From: Rhizobium sp. WYCCWR10014 | GTDB lineage: Bacteria > Pseudomonadota > Alphaproteobacteria > Rhizobiales > Rhizobiaceae | Reading direction: 5' to 3' | DNA length: 64,000 nt | NCBI RefSeq assembly: GCF_001657485.1 | Contig: NZ_LXFU01000022.1 | Span: 1 to 64,000, forward strand | In this document: piece after piece, positions 26,719-34,846 of the stretch | How positions within the stretch are numbered: position 1 is the first letter of the stretch | How the letters are laid out: each line of letters begins with the position of its first letter | Program-made: the position numbers and the translations under genes | The notes under the pieces: generated by a model | Told to the model about the DNA's origin: nothing | Databases searched by the model: none | Seen by the model: only the letters and a program-made list of their open reading frames with translations

Positions 26719-27465
26719 TTATGCTTCTTGGTGTGGCAGCGCTTCTATGGCGCCTTCGGCATTTTCCTTGAGATCGACACCGGTCAGTTGCAAGCGAAGC
26801 GCCTCCCGGACGATCCAAACGATCTTGTCCGCTGCAACCTCGTAGCTGAGCCCGTCCGCATGAATATTCGAAATACAATTGCGCTCGCTGTCCCGCCGTC
26901 CCGATTGCGGTCGGAAGGTGATGTAGGCGCCGAGACTGTCAGGCACGCTTAGTCCCGGCCTCTCGCCGATCAGCACGATGGCAACTTCCGCACCAAACGC
27001 CGCTGCTGCCTCATCACCAAATGCCACCCGCGCCTGCTCGCCCAATACCACCGGGGCGATGCTGAAGCCGCCGAGACGCTTCATGCAGGCCTTAAACAGC
27101 GGCACTGCGTGGTGCTCGACCGCCGAGGCCGAAAGTCCGTCTGCAATGATGAAGGCGATATCATAACGATCGCCTGGGTTCGGGAGATCGTCTGCGTTGG
27201 TCTGGCGGCCGAGATCCGGGCGCGCCAGATAGATCGTGCGGTCTTTGGCGCGAGACCGAATCCGCACCGTCGGCACGGGCGCAAGCTGTTTGGCAAGGGC
27301 GACAAAATCCACATGCCCATGCACCGCATCCCGCGCCCGGGCATGGGCAAGCTGGAAGTCGAGAATTGCCGATGTCGGCAAGGCGTCGCCGGCTCTTCCA
27401 AGCCCAATCCGGGCGCGGGTGGCGTTGCGGAACCGCGCAAACGGATCTCGTTCGAAGGGACTCAT
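26719..27465 (-). CDS. eutC: Ethanolamine ammonia-lyase small subunit
   Basis: A 248-residue small subunit of the adenosylcobalamin-dependent ammonia-lyase that turns ethanolamine into acetaldehyde and ammonia. Recognisable parts are the N-terminal FRNATRARIGLGRAGDALPT segment, DIAFIIADGLSASAV, and VLIGERPGLSVPDSLGAYITFRP followed by a Cys-containing SERNCISNIH. The gene overlaps eutB by four bases. No microcompartment (eut shell) genes are nearby, so this is the simple cytoplasmic form. Confidence 0.95.
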   Translation of the reverse strand: MSPFERDPFARFRNATRARIGLGRAGDALPTSAILDFQLAHARARDAVHGHVDFVALAKQLAPVPTVRIRSRAKDRTIYLARPDLGRQTNADDLPNPGDRYDIAFIIADGLSASAVEHHAVPLFKACMKRLGGFSIAPVVLGEQARVAFGDEAAAAFGAEVAIVLIGERPGLSVPDSLGAYITFRPQSGRRDSERNCISNIHADGLSYEVAADKIVWIVREALRLQLTGVDLKENAEGAIEALPHQEA

Positions 27466-28859
27466 GCCGATGCCCTGTAGCTCAAGAGATTACGGGAGAA
27501 GGCGCCCGAGGCGCTGGCCGGCGCAAGACGACCCGTTTGATCAAGCATGCCCATGCGGTGGAGCCAGGCTTCAAACTCCGGGGCGGGCGGACGATTGAAC
27601 TGGTGCCGGAGGCCGACAATATCGTGGTAGGAAAGGCTCTGATAATTGAGCATGACGTCGTCGGCGCCGGGCACCGCAATCAGAAAGCTGACGCCAGCAA
27701 CAGTCAGCAACACCATCAGATTGTCCATATCGTCCTGGTCGGCTTCCGCATGGTTCGTGTAGCAAACATCGACCCCCATCGGCACACCAAGCAGTTTTCC
27801 GCAGAAATGATCTTCGAGCCCGGCGCGGATAATTTGCTTAGCGTCGAAAAGATATTCGGGGCCAATGAAGCCGACGACTGTATTGACGAGCAACGGATTG
27901 AGTTCACGAGCAACGGCATAGGCCCGCGTCTCGACCGTCTGCTCGTCGACACCATGATGGGCGTCGGCCGATAGCGCGCTGCCCTGGCCGGTCTCCAGAT
28001 ACATGACATTGTTTCCGACCGTGCCGCGTTTCATGGAAAGTGCTGCCTGCTGGCCTTCCCTGAGGATGGCGAGATCGACGCCGAAACCCTTGTTGGCGGC
28101 TTCCGAACCGGCGATTGACTGGAACACCAGATCGAGCGGCGCTCCAGCTTCGATCGCCTTGATTGACGTGGTGACATGGGTCAACACGCAGGATTGGGTC
28201 GGGATATCGAACCGTTCGCGCAGCCGGTCGAAAAGAACCATCAATCTTGTGCAGGCTTCAAGATTGTCGGTAGCCGGGTTGATGCCGATCACCGCATCGC
28301 CGATCCCATAAAGAAGTCCGTCGAGCGTCGAGCCGGCAACGCCTTCAGGATCATCGGTGGGATGATTGGGCTGAAGGCGGCTCGACAGTCTGCCGGGCAG
28401 ACCGATCGTGGAGCGAAAGGCCGTGACCACCTTACATTTGCCGGCGACGGTGATCAGATCATGGTTGCGCATGATCTTGGAGACCGCCGCGACCATTTCG
28501 GGGGTGAGGCCTGGTGCAATGGCGAGCAGTTTTTCGGAGGTCGCGTCGTAGGAGAGAAGCCAATCGCGAAACTCACCGACCGTCATATGAGATACCGGCG
28601 CGAATGCCATCCAATCATGGCGGTCGATGATCAGTCGACTGACCTCGTCGACCTCGTATGGGATGACGAGATCCTCCAGGAAAGTTTTGAGAGGCATATC
28701 CGCGAGCAGGTAGCGGGCGGCCACGCGCCGCTCATTGCTTGACGCTGCGATCCCGGCCAGCACGTCACCTGATTTCAGCGGCGAAGCGCAAGCCAATACC
28801 GATTTCAGATCCTGAAAGACGTGGCGTTCGCGTCCTAGAACGATCGAATATGTTGTCAT
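27462..28859 (-). CDS. eutB: Ethanolamine ammonia-lyase large subunit
   Basis: A 465-residue catalytic subunit with a TIM-barrel that binds substrate and cobalamin. Length and motifs (GLPGRLSSRLQPNHPTDDPEG, DAVIGINPATDN, PDSC-type T-Q-S-C-V-L-T-H-V-T-T) match the family. It is the first gene of the eutB-eutC-eat unit. A near-consensus sigma-54 promoter lies about 110 bp upstream. The enzyme needs adenosylcobalamin; cobS and cobT about 19 kb away help make it. No eut regulator or reactivase (EutA) gene is in the window. Confidence 0.96.
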   Translation of the reverse strand: MTTYSIVLGRERHVFQDLKSVLACASPLKSGDVLAGIAASSNERRVAARYLLADMPLKTFLEDLVIPYEVDEVSRLIIDRHDWMAFAPVSHMTVGEFRDWLLSYDATSEKLLAIAPGLTPEMVAAVSKIMRNHDLITVAGKCKVVTAFRSTIGLPGRLSSRLQPNHPTDDPEGVAGSTLDGLLYGIGDAVIGINPATDNLEACTRLMVLFDRLRERFDIPTQSCVLTHVTTSIKAIEAGAPLDLVFQSIAGSEAANKGFGVDLAILREGQQAALSMKRGTVGNNVMYLETGQGSALSADAHHGVDEQTVETRAYAVARELNPLLVNTVVGFIGPEYLFDAKQIIRAGLEDHFCGKLLGVPMGVDVCYTNHAEADQDDMDNLMVLLTVAGVSFLIAVPGADDVMLNYQSLSYHDIVGLRHQFNRPPAPEFEAWLHRMGMLDQTGRLAPASASGAFSRNLLSYRASA

Positions 28860-29304
28860 CTGCTCCTGGCCGTCGATCAGCCTATTCGATGCCCGAGAAC
28901 TCGTCCGCCTTTGGTGGGCATTCGCCGGCTTCCGCCGAGCATGTTTTTGCTCGGCCCCATATCCAGCAACGCAAGATGCGTGCCATTTGATGGGCTAACG
29001 TACCAAGGCAGCCGTGCCAAAGGCTCCGCATGGCGGGCTATGACCGCTCACGCAGCTCGGCTCTCGCAGAGACTGTTTTCAATTTAGGGTGGTTGTATCC
29101 ACTTTACGAAAACATGCTCCGATATGCGCAGATTTGCGCCCGGCTCAATACTGATTGCGAAAATAGTCGTTGATCGTCCTGACCCAGCGGTTCTGGCCGG
29201 GAGCTTGTTCGGTGGGGCAGTCTGCGCTGAGACGCGATCGTCAATTTTGAGCGAACTGACCGTGGATCGACGCCGATGTCGAAAATCTAGCCAGTTGAAC
29301 GAGT
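28860..29304. other. Gap upstream of the eut operon
   Basis: This 445-bp stretch carries the sigma-54 promoter at 28970-28985 and, about 30 bp further upstream, a second TGGCAC (minus 29019-29014) inside an imperfect inverted repeat that could bind an activator. The rest, about 29020-29300, shows no convincing gene. Several short frames there have unlikely composition. Confidence 0.5.
28970..28985 (-). promoter_or_regulatory. Sigma-54 promoter of the eutB-eutC-eat operon
   Basis: The minus strand reads TGGCACG-CATC-TTGC-G, matching the -24/-12 consensus TGGCACG-N4-TTGC exactly in its core. The predicted start of transcription is near 28958, giving a leader of about 100 bases before eutB. An enhancer-binding activator is implied but not found nearby. 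Confidence 0.75.
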
Positions 29305-29436
29305 CTAGTCGATCGCCCAATTCTCGTAAGGCGGGCGTTGGCCGCTGCCATTGTCTGCATTTGCCGATGCAGCCGGCGCCAAAAATGCGAGAAGAATATA
29401 ACCGAATCTCATGAATGCCCCAATTGAGCGCATCAT
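29305..29436 (-). CDS. Possible 43-residue exported peptide
   Basis: A short frame opening with two ATG codons (29436 and 29433) behind GGGAGAAA. It encodes a hydrophobic signal-like segment (FGYILLAFLAPAASANA) and a mature part of only about 17 residues (DNGSGQRPPYENWAID). It resembles a truncated exported protein as much as a real peptide gene. Confidence 0.4.
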   Translation of the reverse strand: MMRSIGAFMRFGYILLAFLAPAASANADNGSGQRPPYENWAID

Positions 29437-29518
29437 GTCGAATTTCTCCCAAAGTCGACTGGGGAGGTTCGGCCGATCATGCCCTTCGAGCGCGTAGGGG
29501 GACGATCTGCGGAGGGCG

Positions 29519-29836
29519 CTATAAGCCGGCCGCCTTTCGCAATGCATCGTTCATCCTCGATTGCCAGCCTTTGCCAGTAGCCTTGTAGAACTGGATGATA
29601 TCGGCATCGAGGCGGATGTTCAGGGGTTGCTTCGGATTGTCCAGCTTGGGTCGACCCCGGGCTGCAATGGCCTTCTCCATCTTCTCGGCAACGTCAGGAA
29701 ATGCTTCCTTGAAGGGCTTGGCTCTTGCCATCTCTTCCTTGGACAGAGGAGGATTGTCGGAAACGGCATCCCAATCCTCCTTGGAGTAGCCGCGGCCAGG
29801 CTGGAACTGGGTCATTTTCGGGGCTTTGATAATCAT
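29519..29836 (-). CDS. brnA: BrnA-family antitoxin
   Basis: A 105-residue antitoxin with the BrnA layout: a flexible N-terminus (including EDWDAVSDNPPLSKEEMARAKPF) that wraps the toxin, and a C-terminal ribbon-helix-helix (LNIRLDADIIQFYKATGKGWQSRMNDALRKAA) for DNA binding. Its ATG overlaps the toxin stop by one base, so the toxin gene comes first, as is usual for brnTA. BrnA neutralises BrnT and, with it, represses the operon. Confidence 0.9.
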   Translation of the reverse strand: MIIKAPKMTQFQPGRGYSKEDWDAVSDNPPLSKEEMARAKPFKEAFPDVAEKMEKAIAARGRPKLDNPKQPLNIRLDADIIQFYKATGKGWQSRMNDALRKAAGL

Positions 29837-30081
29837 CAGATCATGCTCCTTTCGTCCTTGCGGGCGGGGCGCATCGAAATGATCGAAAGCGCCTCAGAGC
29901 CCAGATTTACGAAAATCACGACGATCGTTCCGTCAGCGAGGCGGCCTATGGCCTTGGACCGCCCGTCTTTGGCCGGAACGACAACGGAAGACAGGAAGAA
30001 CTCGAAAGTCAGATCGACGAAATCGAGGCCGTGTTTCTCGATATTGGCAATCCGCTTCGGTTCGCCCCATACGATCTCCAT
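29836..30081 (-). CDS. brnT: BrnT-family ribonuclease toxin
   Basis: An 81-residue RelE-fold toxin. The family pattern is clear: W-x-x-x-K-x-x-x-N-x-x-K-H-G-L-D-F near the start, then the strand segments ending RPARKDERSMI, which hold the basic residues thought to be catalytic. An inverted repeat (TCATTG-N7-CAATGA, 30100-30118) sits just upstream and is a fair candidate operator for BrnA. The pair lies about 190 bp from a tRNA-Arg gene, in a stretch of AT-richer DNA. Confidence 0.9.
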   Translation of the reverse strand: MEIVWGEPKRIANIEKHGLDFVDLTFEFFLSSVVVPAKDGRSKAIGRLADGTIVVIFVNLGSEALSIISMRPARKDERSMI

Positions 30082-30141
30082 AAATGTATCTACAATAATT
30101 CATTGCCATCGACAATGATTAAATGTGGATACGAAAAAGAT

Positions 30142-30210
30142 TTTGTAGATTACAAACGGAGAACTACAATGGACCCTCGATTGCTCCGGCCTCGCGGCCT
30201 GCGGCGGTGA
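30142..30210 (+). other. Operator-like palindrome and beginning of a lost gene
   Basis: The palindrome TTTGTA-GAT-TACAAA (30142-30156) is followed by GGAG and, seven bases later, an ATG at 30169. The frame closes after 13 codons (MDPRLLRPRGLRR). Promoter-like DNA with a good ribosome binding site leading into so short a frame suggests a gene whose body was deleted, but a leader peptide cannot be excluded. Confidence 0.35.
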
Positions 30211-30264
30211 CGCCTCGATGTGGGTCCGAAGTCCGAACCAAAAGTGTAAATCGCTGAAAGTAAT

Positions 30265-30340
30265 GGTGATCCCGGCGCGATTCGAACGCGCGACCCCCAG
30301 ATTAGGAATCTGGTGCTCTATCCTGCTGAGCTACGGGACC
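30265..30340 (-). tRNA. tRNA-Arg (anticodon CCT)
   Basis: The minus strand folds into a full cloverleaf. The acceptor stem is GGTCCCG with CGGGATC. The D-arm reads TAGCTCAGCAGGATAGAGCA. The anticodon stem CCAGA/TCTGG has loop TTCCTAA, giving anticodon CCT for AGG codons. The T-arm has GTTCGAATC. The CCA end is encoded. tRNA genes like this are common integration points, and accessory-looking DNA lies beside it. Confidence 0.96.
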
Positions 30341-30361
30341 ACTTGCACGCCATGCATACAA

Positions 30362-30386
30362 AAGGCTTGGCGGGAAGCCAAGCCTT
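30362..30386 (-). terminator. Rho-independent terminator after the M20 amidohydrolase gene
   Basis: AAGGCTTGGC pairs perfectly with GCCAAGCCTT over five bases and, on the minus strand, is followed by TTGTATG. It lies between the amidohydrolase stop and the tRNA gene. Confidence 0.85.
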
Positions 30387-30394
30387 AATTGTTG

Positions 30395-31558
30395 TCAGAG
30401 ACCGAGGCGTTGTTCGGCGAGGCGGACCCAATAGGAGATGCCGTGGGCGATGGCTTCGTCGTTGAAGTCGTAGGCCGGGTTGTGGAGGCCGGCGCTATCG
30501 CCGTTGCCGATGAAGATGAAGGCGCCGGGGCGGGCGTTCAGCATGTAGGAGAAATCCTCGCCGCCCATCATCGGATCGATCTCGGCGTTGACGTTCGCCT
30601 CGCCGGCGATGGCGCTGGCAGTGGCGACCGCATGCTCGGTCTCATCGGGGTGGTTGACGGTAACGGGATAGTTGCGATGGAAGCTGATTTCGGCCTCCGC
30701 GCCGTGGGCAGCGACCAGTCCCTCGATGATCTGCCGGAACCGCGTCTCGGCCAGCGTGCGCACCTCTGGGTCGAGGGTACGAACCGTACCGGCGAAGGTC
30801 GCATCGTTCGGAATGACGTTATGGGCAAAACCGGCATTGAACTTGGTCACCGAGACGACGACCGAGCGCAGCGGATCGGCGCTGCGCGAGGCGATCATCT
30901 GCAGGTTGGCGACGATCTGGGCGCCGATGGCGATCGGGTCGATCGTCCGGTGCGGCTGGGCGGCGTGGCCGCCGCGGCCTTTGATGGTGACGGTGAATTC
31001 GTCGGTCGCCGCCATGATCGCGCCCTTGCGAGTGGCGAACTGGCCGACCGGCAGGCCCGGCAGATTGTGCATGCCGTAGACCTCTTCGATATCGAAGCGC
31101 TCCATCATGCCGTCCTTGACCATCAGATTGCCGCCGCCGCCGCCTTCTTCGGCGGGTTGGAAGATGACGGCGACATTGCCGTTGAAGTTGCGGGTCTCGG
31201 CTAGGTATTTCGCGGCGCCGAGCAGCATGGCGGTGTGGCCGTCATGGCCGCAGGCATGCATCTTGCCCGGTGTCTTCGAAGCCCAGGGTTTGCCAGTGAT
31301 CTCGGTGAGCGGCAGGGCGTCCATGTCAGCGCGCAGGCCGACCGTGCGGCGGCCTTCGCCCTTGCCCTTGATCAGGCCGACGACGCCGGTGCGGCCGATA
31401 CCGGTGACGATCTCGTCGACGCCGAATTCCTTGAGTTTTTCGGCGACGAAGGCGGCCGTATTTTCCACCGCGAAGAGGAGTTCGGGCCGGGCGTGGATGT
31501 GGCGGCGCCATTCGGCGACCTCGTCCTGCAACTCCGCGGCTCTGTTCAAAATCGGCAT
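30395..31558 (-). CDS. M20 family amidohydrolase (hippurate hydrolase / N-acyl amino acid amidohydrolase)
   Basis: A 387-residue zinc aminoacylase. Metal-site and catalytic segments are ACGHDGHTAMLLGAAKYL, IFQPAEEGGGGG with the catalytic Glu pair, YGMHNLPGLPVG and, near the C-terminus, MMGGEDFSYML. The dimerisation domain starts near FTVTIKGRGGHAAQPH. ATG at 31558 follows AGGAA. Members remove acyl groups from amino acids such as hippurate or indole-acetyl amino acids; the substrate cannot be fixed. It is transcribed alone and ends in a strong terminator. Confidence 0.88.
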   Translation of the reverse strand: MPILNRAAELQDEVAEWRRHIHARPELLFAVENTAAFVAEKLKEFGVDEIVTGIGRTGVVGLIKGKGEGRRTVGLRADMDALPLTEITGKPWASKTPGKMHACGHDGHTAMLLGAAKYLAETRNFNGNVAVIFQPAEEGGGGGNLMVKDGMMERFDIEEVYGMHNLPGLPVGQFATRKGAIMAATDEFTVTIKGRGGHAAQPHRTIDPIAIGAQIVANLQMIASRSADPLRSVVVSVTKFNAGFAHNVIPNDATFAGTVRTLDPEVRTLAETRFRQIIEGLVAAHGAEAEISFHRNYPVTVNHPDETEHAVATASAIAGEANVNAEIDPMMGGEDFSYMLNARPGAFIFIGNGDSAGLHNPAYDFNDEAIAHGISYWVRLAEQRLGL

Positions 31559-31715
31559 ATCGGCGTTCCTGTTATGAAATCTCGACAATCTTTCATCGCA
31601 TCACAAGGGTGTGAGGCTGTGGAAATTACTTAGTCAATGACCTTTGCCATGTCATAGCCATATAGGCTAAATAGGGGAAGATTTCGAGATTTTCCTGATA
31701 TCTGAAGGACGAACC

Positions 31716-32849
31716 GTGTCGACGAGCCACTTCCGTTTGTTTGCTGCCTTGCGGCCGCTTTCTTTCGTATCAGCGGCGGCGGCCGTTTTTCTGGCCTCCG
31801 TTCCGCTGGCCCAGGCCAATCCGCACATTCTCGTCGATGTGCAGACCGGCCGCGTGCTCGAGCATGAAGAAGCCTTCCGCAAATGGTACCCGGCCTCGCT
31901 GACCAAGCTGATGACTGTCTATACCGTGTTCGACGCGATCCGCGCCGGTCAGATCAGGCTCGATACGCCCGTCGTCATCAGCAAACGTGCCGCCGCGCAG
32001 CCGGCTGCCAAGATGTATTTCAAGCCGGGCCAGAAATTGACGCTCGACAGCGCATTGAAGATCCTGCTGGTGAAGTCGGCCAACGACGTGGCGGTCGCGG
32101 TCGCCGAAGCCATCGGCGGCACGCAGGAAGGCTTCGTGACGCGGATGAACGGCGAGGCGCTGAAGCTCGGCATGACGGATTCGCACTTCGTCAATCCGAA
32201 CGGCCTGCCCGGCAAGGGCCAGTATACGACGGCGCGCGACCTTGCGGTGCTGACGGTGGCGCTGCGCCGCGATTTTCCGCAATATGCCAGTTATTTCTCG
32301 CTGGAAGGTTTCACCAACGGTCAGCAGAACGTGCCGAACCTCAACATGCTGATCGGCCGTTTCGCCGGCGCTGATGGTATGAAGACCGGCTTCATCTGTG
32401 CCTCGGGCTTCAACCAGATCGGTTCGGCGACGCGCAATGGCCGCACGCTGGTCTCCGTCGTGCTCGGCACCGACAGCCTTGCAGCCCGCGCCGATGCGAC
32501 GGCGAATCTTTTGCAGAAGGGCTTCACCACCCAGCCTGCCAGCAACGACACGCTGGGTTCACTGAGACCCTACGGGTCGGGACAGGACCAGGTGACCGAC
32601 ATCAGTGCCGATATCTGCAGCGCCAAGGGCGCCAAGGTGCGCAGCGAAACGCGCGACGAAGTCGGCCGCATGAAGGTGCAGTCACCCTATATCCAGCCAA
32701 TGGACCACGATCCGCAATTCGTCTTTGCCGGCCTCATTCCGGGCCAGGATCCGCAGCCGGCTGCGCCGCCGGAAAAAATGGCGCGCGGCGATGCCGCGGG
32801 AACGCTCGCCAACGTGCCGGTGCCGATGCCGCGCCCGACATCCTTTTAA
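31716..32849 (+). CDS. D-alanyl-D-alanine carboxypeptidase (class A low-mass PBP)
   Basis: A 377-residue periplasmic penicillin-binding protein that trims the terminal D-Ala of peptidoglycan stem peptides. The signal peptide ends near residue 34 (PLAQA). Active-site motifs are S61-L-T-K64, S121-A-N123 and K223-T-G225. The C-terminal tail of about 120 residues is proline-rich and lacks an obvious amphipathic anchor helix. The start is GTG behind AAGGA. It is followed 19 bp later by a CobW GTPase gene. Confidence 0.92.
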   Translation: MSTSHFRLFAALRPLSFVSAAAAVFLASVPLAQANPHILVDVQTGRVLEHEEAFRKWYPASLTKLMTVYTVFDAIRAGQIRLDTPVVISKRAAAQPAAKMYFKPGQKLTLDSALKILLVKSANDVAVAVAEAIGGTQEGFVTRMNGEALKLGMTDSHFVNPNGLPGKGQYTTARDLAVLTVALRRDFPQYASYFSLEGFTNGQQNVPNLNMLIGRFAGADGMKTGFICASGFNQIGSATRNGRTLVSVVLGTDSLAARADATANLLQKGFTTQPASNDTLGSLRPYGSGQDQVTDISADICSAKGAKVRSETRDEVGRMKVQSPYIQPMDHDPQFVFAGLIPGQDPQPAAPPEKMARGDAAGTLANVPVPMPRPTSF

Positions 32850-32868
32850 GCTTTTAAGGTAAGATGAC

Positions 32869-34032
32869 ATGAGCGCGCTCAACGACAGGATTCCGGTCAC
32901 CATCCTGACCGGCTTTCTCGGCGCCGGCAAATCGACGCTGCTTAACCGCATCCTCAAAGACCCGGTGATGAAGGATGCGGCCGTCATCATCAACGAATTC
33001 GGCGATGTCGGCATCGACCACCTCCTGGTCGAAAGTTCCGGCGATTCGATCATCGAGCTGTCCGACGGGTGCCTTTGCTGCACGGTGCGCGGCGAGTTGG
33101 TGGATACGCTGGCGAACCTGATGGACGCCGTGCAGACGGGCCGCGTCAAACCGGTCAAGCGCGTTGTCATCGAGACAACGGGCCTTGCCGATCCTTCGCC
33201 GGTCATGCAGGCGATCATGGGCAATCCCGTCATTGCCACGAATTTCGAACTCGATGGCGTCGTTACCGTCGTGGACGCGGTGAATGGGCTGCAGACGCTC
33301 GACAATCACGAGGAAGCGCGCAAGCAGGCGGCGGTCGCCGACCGGCTGATCGTCTCGAAAAAGGCGATGGTCGAGGCAACGGACGGGCTGGAAAGGCGCC
33401 TGCGGGCGCTCAATCCGCGTGCCGTGATGATGGATGCCGACAGCACTGATGCGGGCAGTGCCGCGGTGCTGGTCAACGGGCTCTACGATCCGGCGACGAA
33501 GATCGCCGATGTCGGCCGCTGGCTGCAGGACGAGGATGCACACGAGGCGCATCACCACCATCATGATCACGATCATGATCATGATGGCGATCACCATGGT
33601 CACCACCACCATCATCATGCTCATGCGGATCAGGATCCGCATGACGTCAATCGTCACGATGCCTCGATCCGCTCTTTCTCGATCATCGAAGAGAAGCCGA
33701 TCGATCCGATGGCGCTCGAGATGTTCATCGATCTCCTGCGTTCGGCCCATGGCGAGAAGCTGTTGAGGATGAAGGCGATCGTTTCCGTTTCCGACCGGCC
33801 GGATCGGCCGCTGGTGCTGCATGGGGTGCAGAGCATCTTCCATCCGCCGGTGCGGCTTCCCGCCTGGCCGGGGGAAGACCGGCGCACGCGCATGGTGCTG
33901 ATCACCCGGGATCTGCCGGAAGCCTTCGTGAAGGATCTCTTCGACGCCTTCCTCGGCAAGCCTCGCATCGATATGCCCGATCGTGCGGCGCTGTCGGACA
34001 ATCCGCTCGCCATCCCCGGCATGCGGATCTAA
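32869..34032 (+). CDS. CobW/COG0523-family metal-chaperone GTPase with His-rich loop
   Basis: A 387-residue P-loop protein: Walker A GFLGAGKST (residues 15-23), the metal motif C68-L-C-C71, and ETTGLADP. A His/Asp-rich insert (about 225-263, 19 or more histidines) precedes the C-terminal CobW domain. Such inserts are typical of members handling zinc or cobalt. The fourth G motif, usually [NS/T]KxD, reads SKKA at 163-166 and lacks the guanine-contacting Asp. No cobN gene adjoins it, so a role in B12 synthesis is possible but zinc delivery is as likely. Confidence 0.9.
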   Translation: MSALNDRIPVTILTGFLGAGKSTLLNRILKDPVMKDAAVIINEFGDVGIDHLLVESSGDSIIELSDGCLCCTVRGELVDTLANLMDAVQTGRVKPVKRVVIETTGLADPSPVMQAIMGNPVIATNFELDGVVTVVDAVNGLQTLDNHEEARKQAAVADRLIVSKKAMVEATDGLERRLRALNPRAVMMDADSTDAGSAAVLVNGLYDPATKIADVGRWLQDEDAHEAHHHHHDHDHDHDGDHHGHHHHHHAHADQDPHDVNRHDASIRSFSIIEEKPIDPMALEMFIDLLRSAHGEKLLRMKAIVSVSDRPDRPLVLHGVQSIFHPPVRLPAWPGEDRRTRMVLITRDLPEAFVKDLFDAFLGKPRIDMPDRAALSDNPLAIPGMRI

Positions 34033-34063
34033 ACCGTTGATGTTTGTTGTTGGGCGATCTTCT

Positions 34064-34837
34064 TCAGGTCTTGCGTTTAAGGATACTTGAAAGCCACTTG
34101 GCCTGCTGGCCGCTGAGAAGGCTGCGATAGCGCTCCTGGCTTGCCGCCAGATGGGCGCGCATGGCGGCGCGGGCGGCTTCCGGGTCCCCGGCAGAAATCG
34201 CCTTCAAAATCGCCAAATGCTCGCGCTGCAGGCCTTCCTGATAGCCACGCGACAGCGTGCTATCCGTACCCCAAGGCGAGGCGACGTCGCAGGGGATGGC
34301 CCGCATGCCAAGCGCATCGAGAACTTCGACATAATATGAATTGTTGGTGGCAGCCGCGATTTCTCGGTGGAAAGCGAAGTCGCTCTTGCCGGTTGCTTCG
34401 CCGCGCTCGAGCAGCCGGTCGAATTCGAAGAATGCTTCCTGAATCTGAGCTTCCTGAGCCGCATTGCGCCGTAGCGCAGCAAGCCCTGCGCTCTCGATTT
34501 CCAGCCCCATGCGCACCTCGATTATGTTGAGTGCATGGGAAACCTTGTTGCCGACATCGGCGCTGATCGAACCGAAGGCAATCGTCGGATGGTTCTTGAC
34601 GAAGACGCCGGCGCCTTGCCGCGCCTCGACGAGGCCGTCGGCGGCAAGGGTTGCAATCGCCTCACGCACAACGGTGCGGCTGACGCCGAAGAGTTCGCCC
34701 ATCCGGGTCTCCGTCGGCAGCTTTTGGCCGGGCGCGTATACTCCGGACACGACCTGAGCGCGGATCGCCGAGACGACGCCTTCGGAGAGTTTCGGCTTTC
34801 GCTCGACCCTGAAATCTGCGGCCGTGTCGCTCGCCAT
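34064..34837 (-). CDS. GntR-family regulator (FadR subfamily, FCD domain)
   Basis: A 257-residue regulator: winged HTH at about residues 18-80 (YAPGQKLPTETRMGELFGVSRTVVREAIATLAADGLVEARQGAGVFV) and an all-helical FCD sensor domain with the metal/ligand-binding Asp and His residues (FDRLLERG, FAFHREIAAATNN, REHLAILKAISAGD). It lies 9 bp after the TRAP large permease gene on the same strand, so it is very probably the feedback regulator of the TRAP operon, releasing DNA when it binds the transported acid or a product of it. Confidence 0.92.
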   Translation of the reverse strand: MASDTAADFRVERKPKLSEGVVSAIRAQVVSGVYAPGQKLPTETRMGELFGVSRTVVREAIATLAADGLVEARQGAGVFVKNHPTIAFGSISADVGNKVSHALNIIEVRMGLEIESAGLAALRRNAAQEAQIQEAFFEFDRLLERGEATGKSDFAFHREIAAATNNSYYVEVLDALGMRAIPCDVASPWGTDSTLSRGYQEGLQREHLAILKAISAGDPEAARAAMRAHLAASQERYRSLLSGQQAKWLSSILKRKT

Positions 34838-34846
34838 GTCGCACTC

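Noticed and set aside
29084..29452. 122-codon minus-strand frame downstream of eutB
   Set aside because: Composition is unlike local genes and it overlaps, in another frame, the better-supported short exported peptide at 29305-29436.
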